From assembly GCF_038006045.1 (NCBI RefSeq), contig NZ_JBBOUK010000001.1:2521001-2585000 (forward strand): a stretch of DNA of 64,000 nucleotides. The letters run 5' to 3'. Source of the stretch: Exiguobacterium sp. FSL W8-0210 (GTDB lineage: Bacteria > Bacillota > Bacilli > Exiguobacteriales > Exiguobacteriaceae). The position numbers and the translations under genes were made by a program. Of this stretch, positions 26,657-35,999 are shown one piece after another (the stretch's first letter is position 1; each line of letters begins with the position of its first letter). The notes beneath the pieces were generated by a model. That model searched no databases. It worked only from the letters and a program-made list of their open reading frames with translations, and was not told the origin of the DNA.

Positions 26657-27817
26657 ATGAATCCCTTAAGCCCCTCAGACTTGACACAAATCGCGGAACA
26701 TTTGTTTGGGATGACTGGTTTTTTTATTTCCTATCAAAATCAAGAGCACGTCTCAATCGAGTTACGTCCTTCCGCACCCAAGCATCCAGCTAATCTATTG
26801 ATTGAAGATACGTGGCCTACTTTAAAAAATCATCGCCCTCTACTTCATACCTTAAAAGACGGAACGGCTTATCTGTTCGTAGACGTTCCTGACCAAGGCA
26901 TGTACCGGATCGGTCCCGTTCTCTTACAGTCAGCACTTTTTCGGGCTCATATTCAAGATGAGACCTATCATCAATTTTATAAAGTTCTACCCCGAACGAC
27001 GGAAAATCGTCTGATCGACTGTGCCCATTTGCTCTATCGCCTTCTACATGGTGAAGGATTGTCCTCTCGTGACATCGATCATGTTTCAGATATACAGGAA
27101 GAGGAAATTCCTTTAGTGTCTGAAGCCCCTTCGCACACAGGTGTGACCGCCTATCGAAAAGCTTGGCAACGCGAGCAACAAATCATCGACTGGATCTCAT
27201 CCGGACAGAGCGAACGGTTGGCGACGACCTATTCTCTTCCCGCATACGGTGAGTTCGGAACACTCGCACGTCACCAACCACTCCGAGCAGAAAAGAATCT
27301 ACTTCTAGGAACGGTTCTTCTAAGCGCACGTGCCGCTATTCGTGGGGGACTCGAACCAGACGAAGCCTTTTCGCTTAGTGATCGGATGATTGAGACGATC
27401 GAAGCTGCGACGAGTATTGCAGAATTGCGAAATCGTCACGTTCGGATCACGGTATCTTTTGCGGAAGCCGTCAAAGAAATACAGGCGTTGCGTCATTCGC
27501 CACACGTCTTAGCTGCCATTCGATACATTCAGCAGCATCTCTATGATCCTTTATCGGTCTCGTCCATCAGTCAGGCGATTCACGTATCCTCCAACTATTT
27601 ATCCGTTTTATTTAAAGATGAAACGGGTTTACCGCTGGCTCGTTACGTCATTCGTGAACGGATTCGCGAAGCGAAAAGATTGCTACGTTCATCTGACGAC
27701 TCGCTATTGACGATTTCAAACCGACTGCACTTTTCAAGTCAAAGTCATTTCAGTCAGGCCTTTAAACAAATCACGGGCGAGACGCCTACTCATTACAGAC
27801 AAAAGACAGATTTTTAG
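26657..27817 (+). CDS. AraC-family transcriptional regulator
   Basis: 386 residues. The C-terminal 100 residues are a double-HTH AraC DNA-binding domain (from HVLAAIRYIQQHLYDPLSVSSISQ, read here by its PLSVSSIS and LSVLFKDETG elements, to FKQITGETPTHYRQ). The N-terminal 270 residues have no cupin motif that I recognise and resemble the sensor region of larger Bacillus AraC proteins only loosely. AAAGGAG precedes the ATG. It sits alone between the chemoreceptor and the glycosyltransferase gene, so neither neighbour is a proven target. Confidence 0.87.
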   Translation: MNPLSPSDLTQIAEHLFGMTGFFISYQNQEHVSIELRPSAPKHPANLLIEDTWPTLKNHRPLLHTLKDGTAYLFVDVPDQGMYRIGPVLLQSALFRAHIQDETYHQFYKVLPRTTENRLIDCAHLLYRLLHGEGLSSRDIDHVSDIQEEEIPLVSEAPSHTGVTAYRKAWQREQQIIDWISSGQSERLATTYSLPAYGEFGTLARHQPLRAEKNLLLGTVLLSARAAIRGGLEPDEAFSLSDRMIETIEAATSIAELRNRHVRITVSFAEAVKEIQALRHSPHVLAAIRYIQQHLYDPLSVSSISQAIHVSSNYLSVLFKDETGLPLARYVIRERIREAKRLLRSSDDSLLTISNRLHFSSQSHFSQAFKQITGETPTHYRQKTDF

Positions 27818-27918
27818 GAACACTGCTACCTTTTTCAGATTTGTGATATCCTATTCAACAGAATACAATTTTGCCGAATCGAATCTTTTTCGATTCTTTC
27901 ATCAAAAGGAGAGTCAAC

Positions 27919-30060
27919 ATGAATTCAATTAGTGTGATCATTCCAGTCTATCAAACCGAATCTCAAGCAAAAGCTGCGATTCAATCCGTTCTCGACCAAC
28001 ACGTTTCGATTCCTGTAGAAATCGTCGTTGTCTTTGATGGACCAAGTTCTTATGTCGATGATATTCGTGCACTATATCCAACGTGTACCATCATCGAACA
28101 ATCACATCAAGGTGTGTATGCGGCTCGACGTAATGGAGTTCAAGCTGCTTCAGGAGACTATGTCATCTTTTTAGATAGTGATGATATTCTTGCTCCCCGT
28201 GCGCTTTACACATATATCAAGGCATACGAGAAGTCTCGTGGGGAAGTCATCATCGGTAAGATCTCCCCTGTCTATAATAAGAAGAAATGGCTGATGCCAA
28301 TCGATGACGATCGTTACTTCTTTTACTCGCGCACGAAGTTTAATTCGCGTCACTTGACGACAATCCATGGATGGATGATCAAAAAAGAATTGCTTCAGAC
28401 ATTGCCTAGCTTCGAAACGACATGGTTTGCGGATACGCTCATCGCCCATACTGTCATTTCGCAGTTAACGAACATTACTTCCGTCAACTACATCGTGTAC
28501 GGACGGAATTCAAGAAGTACACCACTGGATGGTCAATCGCTCTTCCAACTACGTGACATTACGACACTCTCAGATATCTCTCGAATTTATGGCATATTAT
28601 CAGCAGAGACAAAAGATGAAGAAGTCCAAAAATTCTTAAATACGTGGTATAAACGGTTCATTTCAAAACGTGGACGTACATTACTCGAACGGAGTTCATC
28701 TAATACTCAACAAGCAGAAGTCTTCAACCATGTCGCTTACGACTTAAAGCGGATGCCATCAAAGAGTAAATATCTACAAGCTTGGTCAACGGGATCGTAC
28801 GCGATGTTCAAGCTGTACATTACTGCTGTCAAAACAAAACGTTCCTTACGTACGGCGCGTCGTAAAAAAATTAAAAATGGTCTTATGCTATATCGACTAT
28901 TCCAGAAGATGCCGATCAAAGACAATCTCGTCTTATTTGAAAGTTTCTTAGGGCGGAGTTACTCTGACAATCCGAAGGCACTTTACCTTCACCTAAAAGA
29001 AAAACATCCGGAACTAGAACTTGTTTGGATTTTCGCTCAAGAACCTTCTGATGAAGTGAAGGAAGCATGTCCGAATTGGGTACTTCGAAACAGCTTTACG
29101 TACTATCAATACATGGCTCGTGCGAAATACTGGATTTTCAACACGCGTCAGCCGCTCAGCTTGAAAAAACGCGAAGAAACTATTTATCTTCAAACATGGC
29201 ACGGTACGCCATTAAAACGACTCGGTCTTGATATGGAAGATGTGCATATGGCTGGAACGAATGCGATTCGCTACAAAAAGAATTTCTATAACCAAGCGCA
29301 AGAATGGAACTATCTGATTTCGCCAAACGCGTACTCGAGCGAAATCTTCAAGAGCGCATTCGGGTTCCAAAATACGATGCTTGAAACGGGCTATCCTCGT
29401 AACGATCTCTTATATGCCGATAATCAAGCGGGTCTCATCAGTGAAATCAAAACACGCTTAAATATTCCGGCTGATAAAAAGATCGTCCTTTATGCACCGA
29501 CATGGCGAGATGATGAGTTCATCGCGCGAGGAAAATACCGATTCGACTTGCAATTGAATTTAAATGAGATGCAAGCACGCCTCGGTGACGAGTACGTCGT
29601 CCTTTTACGGATGCACTACTTGATTGCTCAAAACATGGATATCAGTGGACACGAAGGATTCGCTTACGATGTCTCTTCATACGGTGATATCGCAGAACTC
29701 TATCTGATTAGTGACATCCTGATCACGGACTACTCATCTGTGTTCTTCGACTATGCACACTTGCAACGTCCAATGATCTTCTTTACGTACGATCTAGAGA
29801 AGTATGCTTCAACGTTGCGCGGATTCTACTTCGATTTCGAAGAAGTCGTCCCTGGACCACTTCTGAAGGAAACAGATCAAGTCATCGATTATATCGAACA
29901 AATCGATACGAAGTCCGTCGCTTACCAAGAAAAATACGATCGCTTCCTCGAACGGTTCTGTAGCTTAGATGATGGTACGGCGAGTGAACGCGTTCTTGCT
30001 GAATTGTTCCCAAGTACAGCACAATCAACGGTCGAGGACGAATCAACAGAAACGGAATGA
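27919..30060 (+). CDS. Fused GT2 glycosyltransferase / CDP-glycerol glycerophosphotransferase
   Basis: 713 residues. Residues 1 to about 230 are a GT-A family 2 glycosyltransferase (SVIIPVYQTE start, nucleotide-sugar DxD in FLDSDDILAP). Residues from about 350 on are a TagF/TagB-type glycerophosphotransferase (YLQTWHGTPLKRLGLD, VLYAPTWRDDEF, LITDYSSVFFDYA). The combination suggests sequential addition of a sugar and glycerol-phosphate units to a teichoic-acid-like or capsular polymer at the inner membrane face. ATG 27919 follows AAAAGGAG. No other wall teichoic acid genes are in the window. Confidence 0.9.
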   Translation: MNSISVIIPVYQTESQAKAAIQSVLDQHVSIPVEIVVVFDGPSSYVDDIRALYPTCTIIEQSHQGVYAARRNGVQAASGDYVIFLDSDDILAPRALYTYIKAYEKSRGEVIIGKISPVYNKKKWLMPIDDDRYFFYSRTKFNSRHLTTIHGWMIKKELLQTLPSFETTWFADTLIAHTVISQLTNITSVNYIVYGRNSRSTPLDGQSLFQLRDITTLSDISRIYGILSAETKDEEVQKFLNTWYKRFISKRGRTLLERSSSNTQQAEVFNHVAYDLKRMPSKSKYLQAWSTGSYAMFKLYITAVKTKRSLRTARRKKIKNGLMLYRLFQKMPIKDNLVLFESFLGRSYSDNPKALYLHLKEKHPELELVWIFAQEPSDEVKEACPNWVLRNSFTYYQYMARAKYWIFNTRQPLSLKKREETIYLQTWHGTPLKRLGLDMEDVHMAGTNAIRYKKNFYNQAQEWNYLISPNAYSSEIFKSAFGFQNTMLETGYPRNDLLYADNQAGLISEIKTRLNIPADKKIVLYAPTWRDDEFIARGKYRFDLQLNLNEMQARLGDEYVVLLRMHYLIAQNMDISGHEGFAYDVSSYGDIAELYLISDILITDYSSVFFDYAHLQRPMIFFTYDLEKYASTLRGFYFDFEEVVPGPLLKETDQVIDYIEQIDTKSVAYQEKYDRFLERFCSLDDGTASERVLAELFPSTAQSTVEDESTETE

Positions 30061-30066
30061 TAAATC

Positions 30067-30106
30067 AAAAAGTGCCTCCTTCCTTAACTGGAAAGAGGCA
30101 CTTTTA
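30067..30106. terminator. Bidirectional terminator between GT2/TagF gene and rlmCD
   Basis: 11-bp stem AAAAGTGCCTC (30068-30078) with 30095-30105, extended inside by TTCC/GGAA, with T-runs on both sides. Confidence 0.88.
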
Positions 30107-30108
30107 AT

Positions 30109-31467
30109 TTAGTTACGGACGAACAAGGCAACGCTCTCGACGTGTGTCGTATGCGGGAACATATCAACAGGCGTCACTTCGACGAGTGTATACCCGAGCT
30201 CTGTCAATAGCTTCGCGTCACGCGCTTGTGTCGACGCATTACATGAGACGTAGACGATCCGCTTCGGTGCGACATCTGCAGCAGCACGTAAGAACTCTTC
30301 GTCACAGCCTTTACGGGGTGGGTCGACGACGATGACGTCTGGTTGAATACCGGCTTTAACAAGATCTGGCATGACCTTCTCAGCTGCACCATACTCGAAC
30401 GTCACGTTCTCGATCCCGTTCGCTTGTGCGTTCCGACGTGCATCATCGATCGCTTGCGGTACGATTTCGATGCCGTAGACGTGCTTCGCTTGTTTAGCGA
30501 GTGATAAGGAAATCGAACCGATCCCACAGTAAGCATCGACGACTGTCTCATCGCCTGTCAACTGAGCGTACTCGAGCGCTTTCGCGTAGAGTTTCTCTGT
30601 TTGCAGCGGATTGACTTGGAAGAACGAATGCGGTGAGATCTCATACGTCAATCCAGCGATTTGATCGCGGATGACGGACGGTCCGTACAAGACGACGTTC
30701 TTTTTCCCAAGAATGACGTTCGTATCATCCGGGTTGATGTTGTGCTGGATCGACGTGACGTTTGGTAACGCCTTTAAGATCCCTTCGACGATTTTATCGA
30801 TACCACGAAGTTGTTTGACTTTCGTGACGAGCACGACCATCAATTCGTTCGTATGGTAACCATGACGTGCCATGATATGACGGATGACACCTGCTTTTTT
30901 CTTCTCGTCGTACGCTGGTACTTTTAAGTCAGCAAGGACTTTACGAACCGCTTGAACAGCTTCGTCGTTTTCTTTGTTTTGAATCAAGCAGTAGTCCATA
31001 TCGATGATCCGGTGACTCCGTTTTTGGTAGAAACCAGCCATCAATTTGTTCGATTGGAAGGCAACCGGTACTTGCGCTTTGTTGCGGTAACCCCACGGAT
31101 CTTCCATACCAATTGTCTCGTGGACTGGAATTTCAAGACCTGCTAGGCGCGCGAAAGCGTCACGGACACGGTTGTGCTTGAACTTGAGTTCTGCATCGTA
31201 TGACAAGTGTTGCAATTGGCAACCGCCACACTGGTTGTAAACCGGACAAGGCGGCTCGACACGATCGACACTCTTCGTCTTTTGACGGATGATACGACCG
31301 AATCCGTAAGACTTCGTCGTTTTCGTGATTTTGATCTTGACCTGCTCCGTCGGCAATGCGCCCGGGATGAAGACCGTATATCCATCGATGCGCGCGACCC
31401 CTGATCCTTCATGCGTCAGGTCGACGATCTCGACGACGTGTTCATCGTTCTTTTGTACTGGAATCAT
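30109..31467 (-). CDS. rlmCD: 23S rRNA (uracil-C5)-methyltransferase RlmCD
   Basis: 452 residues. An N-terminal TRAM RNA-binding domain covers about 5-62. The [4Fe-4S] cysteine set is PPCPVYNQCGGCQLQH (Cys near 74, 80, 83) plus Cys in DMDYCLIQN. A SAM-dependent methyltransferase domain follows (VVDAYCGIGSISLSLA, IVVDPPRKGCDEEF) with the catalytic Cys in YVSCNASTQ. In B. subtilis the single orthologue (YefA) methylates both U747 and U1939, hence RlmCD. It lies downstream of dagK and gatCAB in the same order as in Bacillus. AAGGAGGA lies upstream of the ATG, directly after a terminator-like hairpin. Confidence 0.93.
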   Translation of the reverse strand: MIPVQKNDEHVVEIVDLTHEGSGVARIDGYTVFIPGALPTEQVKIKITKTTKSYGFGRIIRQKTKSVDRVEPPCPVYNQCGGCQLQHLSYDAELKFKHNRVRDAFARLAGLEIPVHETIGMEDPWGYRNKAQVPVAFQSNKLMAGFYQKRSHRIIDMDYCLIQNKENDEAVQAVRKVLADLKVPAYDEKKKAGVIRHIMARHGYHTNELMVVLVTKVKQLRGIDKIVEGILKALPNVTSIQHNINPDDTNVILGKKNVVLYGPSVIRDQIAGLTYEISPHSFFQVNPLQTEKLYAKALEYAQLTGDETVVDAYCGIGSISLSLAKQAKHVYGIEIVPQAIDDARRNAQANGIENVTFEYGAAEKVMPDLVKAGIQPDVIVVDPPRKGCDEEFLRAAADVAPKRIVYVSCNASTQARDAKLLTELGYTLVEVTPVDMFPHTTHVESVALFVRN

Positions 31468-31477
31468 GAATATCCTC

Positions 31478-31504
31478 CTTAAAAACCTCGCTTCACGCGA
31501 GGTT
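31478..31504 (-). terminator. Hairpin with U-tract spanning dagK stop and rlmCD Shine-Dalgarno region
   Basis: Reverse strand: AACCTCGC (31497-31504), 5-nt loop, GCGAGGTT (31484-31491), then TTT running into AAGGAGG. The dagK TGA (31493-31495) lies in the loop. It could be a weak terminator or an attenuator between the two genes. Confidence 0.6.
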
Positions 31505-32455
31505 CGTTTCTGCTTCTTGTAGTTGTGTATTGATTTGTTCCATCTCTTCGATCCGGAACTTTGGTGTCATGACTTCGAAATGAGAGCGAAGATTCGTCAT
31601 CTCGCCTTCGCAAATGCCGCCAAATTCACCATCGATGTTCAAGCTCATCTCTGATGTATTCTTCATGCGGACGAATGAGGTCGTGACATGCTCGATGCAA
31701 GGGTCCGAGAAATGATCCCCTTTTAAGGCAAGACGCATGACACGAATCAGTTCGACGAGGTTACATTTCTTGAGAATGAAGAGATCGAACCGACCGTCAT
31801 TGAGTGACGCGTTCGGTGACAATTTCTCGAATCCGCCGACGGAGTTCGTATTGGATGTCAAGAACAGCATGACTTCTCCTTTGAATATACCCTTTTCATG
31901 CTCCAGTTCGACATATGTCGGTCGGATTTGCGGAAGTTTCTCTATCCCTTTGACGTAGTACGCGAGCTGTCCGAGTGCCGTCTTCAGCTTCGAAGGCACT
32001 TCGTACGACAGTTCTGTCATGATGCCACCGCCAGCGATGTTGATGAAGTAATGGACGCCTGTCGATCCTTCGATCTTACCGATATCGACCGGCATCGTAT
32101 GTCCTGTGCAAATGACATCCATCGCTCCTTCGATCGTCAATGGAATACGCATCGCCCGACCAAAGTCATTCGTCGTTCCAACAGGTAATACACCAAGCTT
32201 CGGACGTTTGTTGTAGGCAGCCATTCCGCTGATCACTTCGTTCAACGTACCATCACCGCCTGCTGCGACGACGAGATCAAAGTCTGCTTCGCATGCTCGT
32301 GCTGCTTCATACGTCGCATCTCCGACCGCTTTCGTCGAGTAGACAGATGTCTCATAACCCGCTGCTTCGAGTCGGTCGAGGATATACGGTAAATTTCGTT
32401 TAACCATCTCTTTCCCGGAAGTCGGGTTATAAATCACGCGCGCTCTAGGTCTCAT
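31493..32455 (-). CDS. dagK: Diacylglycerol kinase DagK/DgkB
   Basis: 320 residues. A soluble lipid kinase that recycles diacylglycerol, for instance that released during lipoteichoic acid synthesis, to phosphatidic acid. The DAGK catalytic motif VAAGGDGTLNEVISG and the substrate motif LGVLPVGTTNDFGRA are intact; YNPTSGKE near the N-terminus is typical. ATG 32455 is preferred over one eight codons upstream because AAAAGGAG lies 8 bases before it. It sits in the conserved gatCAB-dagK-rlmCD order. Confidence 0.94.
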   Translation of the reverse strand: MRPRARVIYNPTSGKEMVKRNLPYILDRLEAAGYETSVYSTKAVGDATYEAARACEADFDLVVAAGGDGTLNEVISGMAAYNKRPKLGVLPVGTTNDFGRAMRIPLTIEGAMDVICTGHTMPVDIGKIEGSTGVHYFINIAGGGIMTELSYEVPSKLKTALGQLAYYVKGIEKLPQIRPTYVELEHEKGIFKGEVMLFLTSNTNSVGGFEKLSPNASLNDGRFDLFILKKCNLVELIRVMRLALKGDHFSDPCIEHVTTSFVRMKNTSEMSLNIDGEFGGICEGEMTNLRSHFEVMTPKFRIEEMEQINTQLQEAETNLA

Positions 32456-32538
32456 AAGATTTTCTCCTTTTTGACTCAACCGTTCATTTGATACATAACT
32501 GTTTTATTTTACATGAACTCTCGAGACATTACAAAGCC

Positions 32539-32592
32539 AAAAAAGACAGCGTCCGTTTCCTCGCAGAAGTAAAGGAGGAACGAACGCTGTTT
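32539..32592 (-). terminator. Terminator of gatCAB
   Basis: Reverse strand: long imperfect stem (ACAGCGT with AACGCTGT plus inner CCTC/GAGG pairing, 32546-32590), followed by CTTTTTT. Confidence 0.8.
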
Positions 32593-32602
32593 GATCAGGT
32601 AC

Positions 32603-34036
32603 TTATTTTAATTTTTCAAGCTCTTCATAGAAGAGTTGATCCAGGAGGGCAGGGTTCGCCATTCCTTTTGTTTTCTTCATGATTTGACCGATGACGAAGC
32701 CTTTCTTCCGGTCACGTCCACCGAGTAATTCCTCGACAACGGCTGGGTTCGCTTCGAACATCTCGACGATGAGACCACGTAGCAATCCTTCGTCTGAAAT
32801 TTGTGCAAGACCGTTTGCTTCGACGTATGCACGTGGCTCGACACCTTCTTCGATGACGGCTGTGAAGACTTGTTTGGCGATTTTCGAAGAAATCGTACCG
32901 CTTGCGATCAAGTCGATCATCTCTGCCAGACGAGCTGGTGTCATCTTGACTGTTTCAAACGTTTCCGTCGATTTATTCAAGTGACCTTGGATCTCACCGA
33001 TCGTCCAGTTGGCTGCTGCTTTTGGCTCTGCGCCTGCTGCCAGTGTCGCTTCGAAGTACTCTGCCATCTCACGTGTAACTGTCAATTGCTTCGCATCATA
33101 CGCCGAAAGACCGAGTTCTTCTTGGTAACGAACGCGACGTGCATCTGGAAGTTCCGGGATACCGGCACGAATCGCTTCTTTCCAGTCATGATCAAGTACG
33201 AGCTTGACGAGGTCAGGCTCTGGGAAGTAACGGTAATCCGACGCCCCTTCTTTGACACGCATGAGGACGGTTTGTTTTTTCGTCTCATCGAAGCGAAGTG
33301 TTTCTTGGCGCATCACACCACCAGCAAGCAACAACTTACGGTGACGATCTTCTTCGAACTCAAGACCTTTTAAGACGTTTCCGAATGAGTTCAAGTTCTT
33401 AAGTTCTGTTTTTGTACCGAACTTCTCTTGTCCGTATGGGCGAACGGAGATGTTACAGTCACAACGAAGTGATCCTTCTTCCATCTTGACGTCCGAAACG
33501 CCTGCATATTGCAAGACTTCCTTGAGACGTTCGAGGTAGGCGACTGCATCTTTCGGTGAACGCATGTCCGCTTCACTGACGATCTCGATGAGCGGCGCAC
33601 CTGTCCGGTTGAAGTCGACGACTGAGTGATTAGCACCCGTGTGGTTCATCTTACCAGCATCTTCTTCCAGATGGACACGTTCGATTCGGAAGCGTTTCGT
33701 TTCGCCATCGACTTCCGCATCAATGTAGCCATCGAAGCCGATCGGTTGATCGAACTGTGAGATTTGATACGCTTTTGGCGTATCTGGGTAGAAATAGTTC
33801 TTCCGGTCGAATTTCGTTTGATCGGCCACTTGGCAGTTGAGTGCCATTGCTGCACGCACAGCGAGCTCAACGGCTTTTTCGTTGATTTTCGGCAAAACGC
33901 CTGGGTGTCCAAGACAAATCGGACACGTTTTCGTATTCGTCTCCGCGCCGTATTCCCGCGCACAACCACAGAACATCTTCGTGTTCGTGCTCAGCTCGGC
34001 GTGGACCTCGATCCCGATGATCGTTTCAAAGTTCAT
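32603..34036 (-). CDS. gatB: Asp/Glu-tRNA amidotransferase subunit B
   Basis: 477 residues, full length. GatB binds and activates mischarged Glu-tRNA(Gln) or Asp-tRNA(Asn). It starts [22 protein letters not shown] and has the family's [12 protein letters not shown] zinc-type cysteines, [16 protein letters not shown] and HLEEDAGK. The C-terminal YqeY-like tail domain is complete ([17 protein letters not shown]). The start is 14 bp after the gatA stop, with AAGGAG upstream. Confidence 0.96.
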   Translation of the reverse strand: MNFETIIGIEVHAELSTNTKMFCGCAREYGAETNTKTCPICLGHPGVLPKINEKAVELAVRAAMALNCQVADQTKFDRKNYFYPDTPKAYQISQFDQPIGFDGYIDAEVDGETKRFRIERVHLEEDAGKMNHTGANHSVVDFNRTGAPLIEIVSEADMRSPKDAVAYLERLKEVLQYAGVSDVKMEEGSLRCDCNISVRPYGQEKFGTKTELKNLNSFGNVLKGLEFEEDRHRKLLLAGGVMRQETLRFDETKKQTVLMRVKEGASDYRYFPEPDLVKLVLDHDWKEAIRAGIPELPDARRVRYQEELGLSAYDAKQLTVTREMAEYFEATLAAGAEPKAAANWTIGEIQGHLNKSTETFETVKMTPARLAEMIDLIASGTISSKIAKQVFTAVIEEGVEPRAYVEANGLAQISDEGLLRGLIVEMFEANPAVVEELLGGRDRKKGFVIGQIMKKTKGMANPALLDQLFYEELEKLK

Positions 34037-34050
34037 GATACATTCGCTCC

Positions 34051-35493
34051 TTATAACTTCGGAAGCGCGAATCCACCTGTCGCAAGCTCAAACGCATGCG
34101 CAGCGCGATAGATCGTCGCCTCATCGAAATGTTTTCCAATGATTTGTAAGCCGACTGGAAGACCGTCGACGAATCCAGCTGGAACCGAAATCGCTGGAAC
34201 ACCTGCTAAGTTGATCGGAATCGTCAAGATGTCATTCGCATACATCGTGACCGGATCGTCGAGCTGTGCACCGAGTTCGAATGCTGGTGTCGGTGCTGTT
34301 GGTCCGATGATGACGTCATAGTTCGCGAGGACATCGTCGAAGTCTTTTTTGATCAACGTCCGAGCTTGTTGTGCTTTTTTATAGTAGGCATCGTAGTAAC
34401 CTGAGCTGAGCGCGTACGTTCCGAGCATGATCCGGCGTTTGACTTCGTCTCCGAATCCTTGTGAACGGGAATACTTGAAGACATCTTCAAGTGCATCCGC
34501 TTCCGCACGGACTCCGTAACGAATGCCGTCAAAGCGCGCGAGGTTCGATGATGCTTCTGATGAAGCGAGTAAGTAGTACGTCGCAAGCGCATATTTCGAG
34601 TTCGGAAGTGACACCTCATCGACCGTCGCACCGAGTGCTTCTAGTTTTTGGATCGCTTCACGGATGTTGGCTTTGACGCCTTCACTGACACCCTCACCGA
34701 AATATTCTTTCGGAACAGCGATCTTCAACCCTTTGATATCACCTGTCAACGCTTGTGTGTAATCCGTTGTTGCGACGTTCGCAGACGTCGAATCCATCTC
34801 ACAGTGTCCTGCGATCGCGCTCAAGAGATACGCATTGTCTTCGACTGTTCGTGTCAACGGACCGATTTGGTCAAGAGACGACGCAAACGCAACGAGACCG
34901 AAGCGTGAGACGAGACCGTATGTCGGTTTCAACCCGACGACACCACAATAGGCAGCCGGTTGACGAATCGAACCACCTGTATCCGAACCAAGGCTGAACA
35001 AGACTTCACCTGCTGCGACAGCTGCTGCTGAACCACCCGAAGAACCACCTGGAACGTGTTTCGTATTCCATGGGTTACGGACTGGTTTGTACGCTGAGTT
35101 CTCGTTTGAAGAACCCATCGCGAACTCATCCATGTTCAATTTCCCGATCGTGATCGCCCCTGCTTCATGCAGACGCTCGACGACCGTCGCATCATGAGCT
35201 GGCACGAAGTTCTCGAGGAATTTCGAACCACATGTCGTCGTCATCCCTTTCGTGACGATGTTATCCTTGACGCCGATTGGAAGACCAAACAATGGATTTG
35301 CTTCATGTTTCGCGACATCATCCATTCGTTTTGCTTGCTCGAATGCTTCTTCGTTCAATGAAAGAAACGCACCGATTTTTCCATCGACGCGGTCGATTTG
35401 ATCAAAGGATTCTTGGACGAGTTCAGAAACTTTGACTTCGCCATCCTGAATGAGTGTGTGTAGTGTTTTGACACCATGTTCAAAAAGTGACAT
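34051..35493 (-). CDS. gatA: Asp/Glu-tRNA amidotransferase subunit A
   Basis: 480 residues. Amidase-signature glutaminase subunit. The Ser-cisSer-Lys triad is visible as Lys in PIGVKDNI, cis-Ser in [14 protein letters not shown] and nucleophile Ser in [15 protein letters not shown]. It supplies ammonia to GatB through the complex tunnel. Second gene of gatCAB; AAGGAGGAAA precedes the ATG. Confidence 0.97.
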   Translation of the reverse strand: MSLFEHGVKTLHTLIQDGEVKVSELVQESFDQIDRVDGKIGAFLSLNEEAFEQAKRMDDVAKHEANPLFGLPIGVKDNIVTKGMTTTCGSKFLENFVPAHDATVVERLHEAGAITIGKLNMDEFAMGSSNENSAYKPVRNPWNTKHVPGGSSGGSAAAVAAGEVLFSLGSDTGGSIRQPAAYCGVVGLKPTYGLVSRFGLVAFASSLDQIGPLTRTVEDNAYLLSAIAGHCEMDSTSANVATTDYTQALTGDIKGLKIAVPKEYFGEGVSEGVKANIREAIQKLEALGATVDEVSLPNSKYALATYYLLASSEASSNLARFDGIRYGVRAEADALEDVFKYSRSQGFGDEVKRRIMLGTYALSSGYYDAYYKKAQQARTLIKKDFDDVLANYDVIIGPTAPTPAFELGAQLDDPVTMYANDILTIPINLAGVPAISVPAGFVDGLPVGLQIIGKHFDEATIYRAAHAFELATGGFALPKL

Positions 35494-35508
35494 CGGGTCA
35501 TTTCCTCC

Positions 35509-35799
35509 TTATTCGAACACCGCTGGGACGCGGACTTGTCCGTCTTCCCAATCGGGTGCGAGTCGTTCTACTTCCGTACGCGGAAGTGATGGACGTACTT
35601 CGTCCTTACGTAGGACGTTCTTTAAATCGAGGACATGAGTCGTCGGTTCGACGCCTGTCGTATCGAGTTCATTTAATTGTTCAGCGAACCCAAGAATCTT
35701 CTCGAGTTGTCCTGTGAATTGTGCTACTTCTTCATCTGTCACGGCAAGGCGTGCCAAATGCGCCACGTGGCGGACTTGCTCCTCATTAATCTTTGCCAT
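35509..35799 (-). CDS. gatC: Asp/Glu-tRNA amidotransferase subunit C
   Basis: 96 residues. The small subunit that stabilises GatA-GatB. It shows [16 protein letters not shown] and the conserved C-terminal [12 protein letters not shown]. It is the first gene of gatCAB; GGAGGTGG lies 8 bases before the ATG. Confidence 0.96.
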   Translation of the reverse strand: MAKINEEQVRHVAHLARLAVTDEEVAQFTGQLEKILGFAEQLNELDTTGVEPTTHVLDLKNVLRKDEVRPSLPRTEVERLAPDWEDGQVRVPAVFE

Positions 35800-35869
35800 G
35801 TCATTCCACCTCCGGAACTTTTGCGATATATTTTACACTATTTCTAATCATAGCACTTTTCGTCCAGAC

Positions 35870-35912
35870 AAAAAAGACGATGGTGCATCGGGGGGAGGTC
35901 CGCACCATCGTC
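35870..35912 (-). terminator. Terminator downstream of mntH
   Basis: Reverse strand: perfect 11-bp stem (35902-35912 with 35876-35886), 15-nt loop and TTTTTT. A second hairpin (AAGCTT repeats, 35930-35950) lies between it and the mntH stop. Confidence 0.85.
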
Positions 35913-35999
35913 CTTATAGGGGTAGCAAAGCTTCCGGGCGGAAAGCTTCTAGTTATGAAATACCCGCTTTAAATCAGACGAAACAAAAATACTGAATAT

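Noticed and set aside
32801-33373. A 190-codon + frame opposite gatB
   Set aside because: Antisense to a conserved gene, Cys/Phe/Arg-rich product typical of shadows, no RBS.
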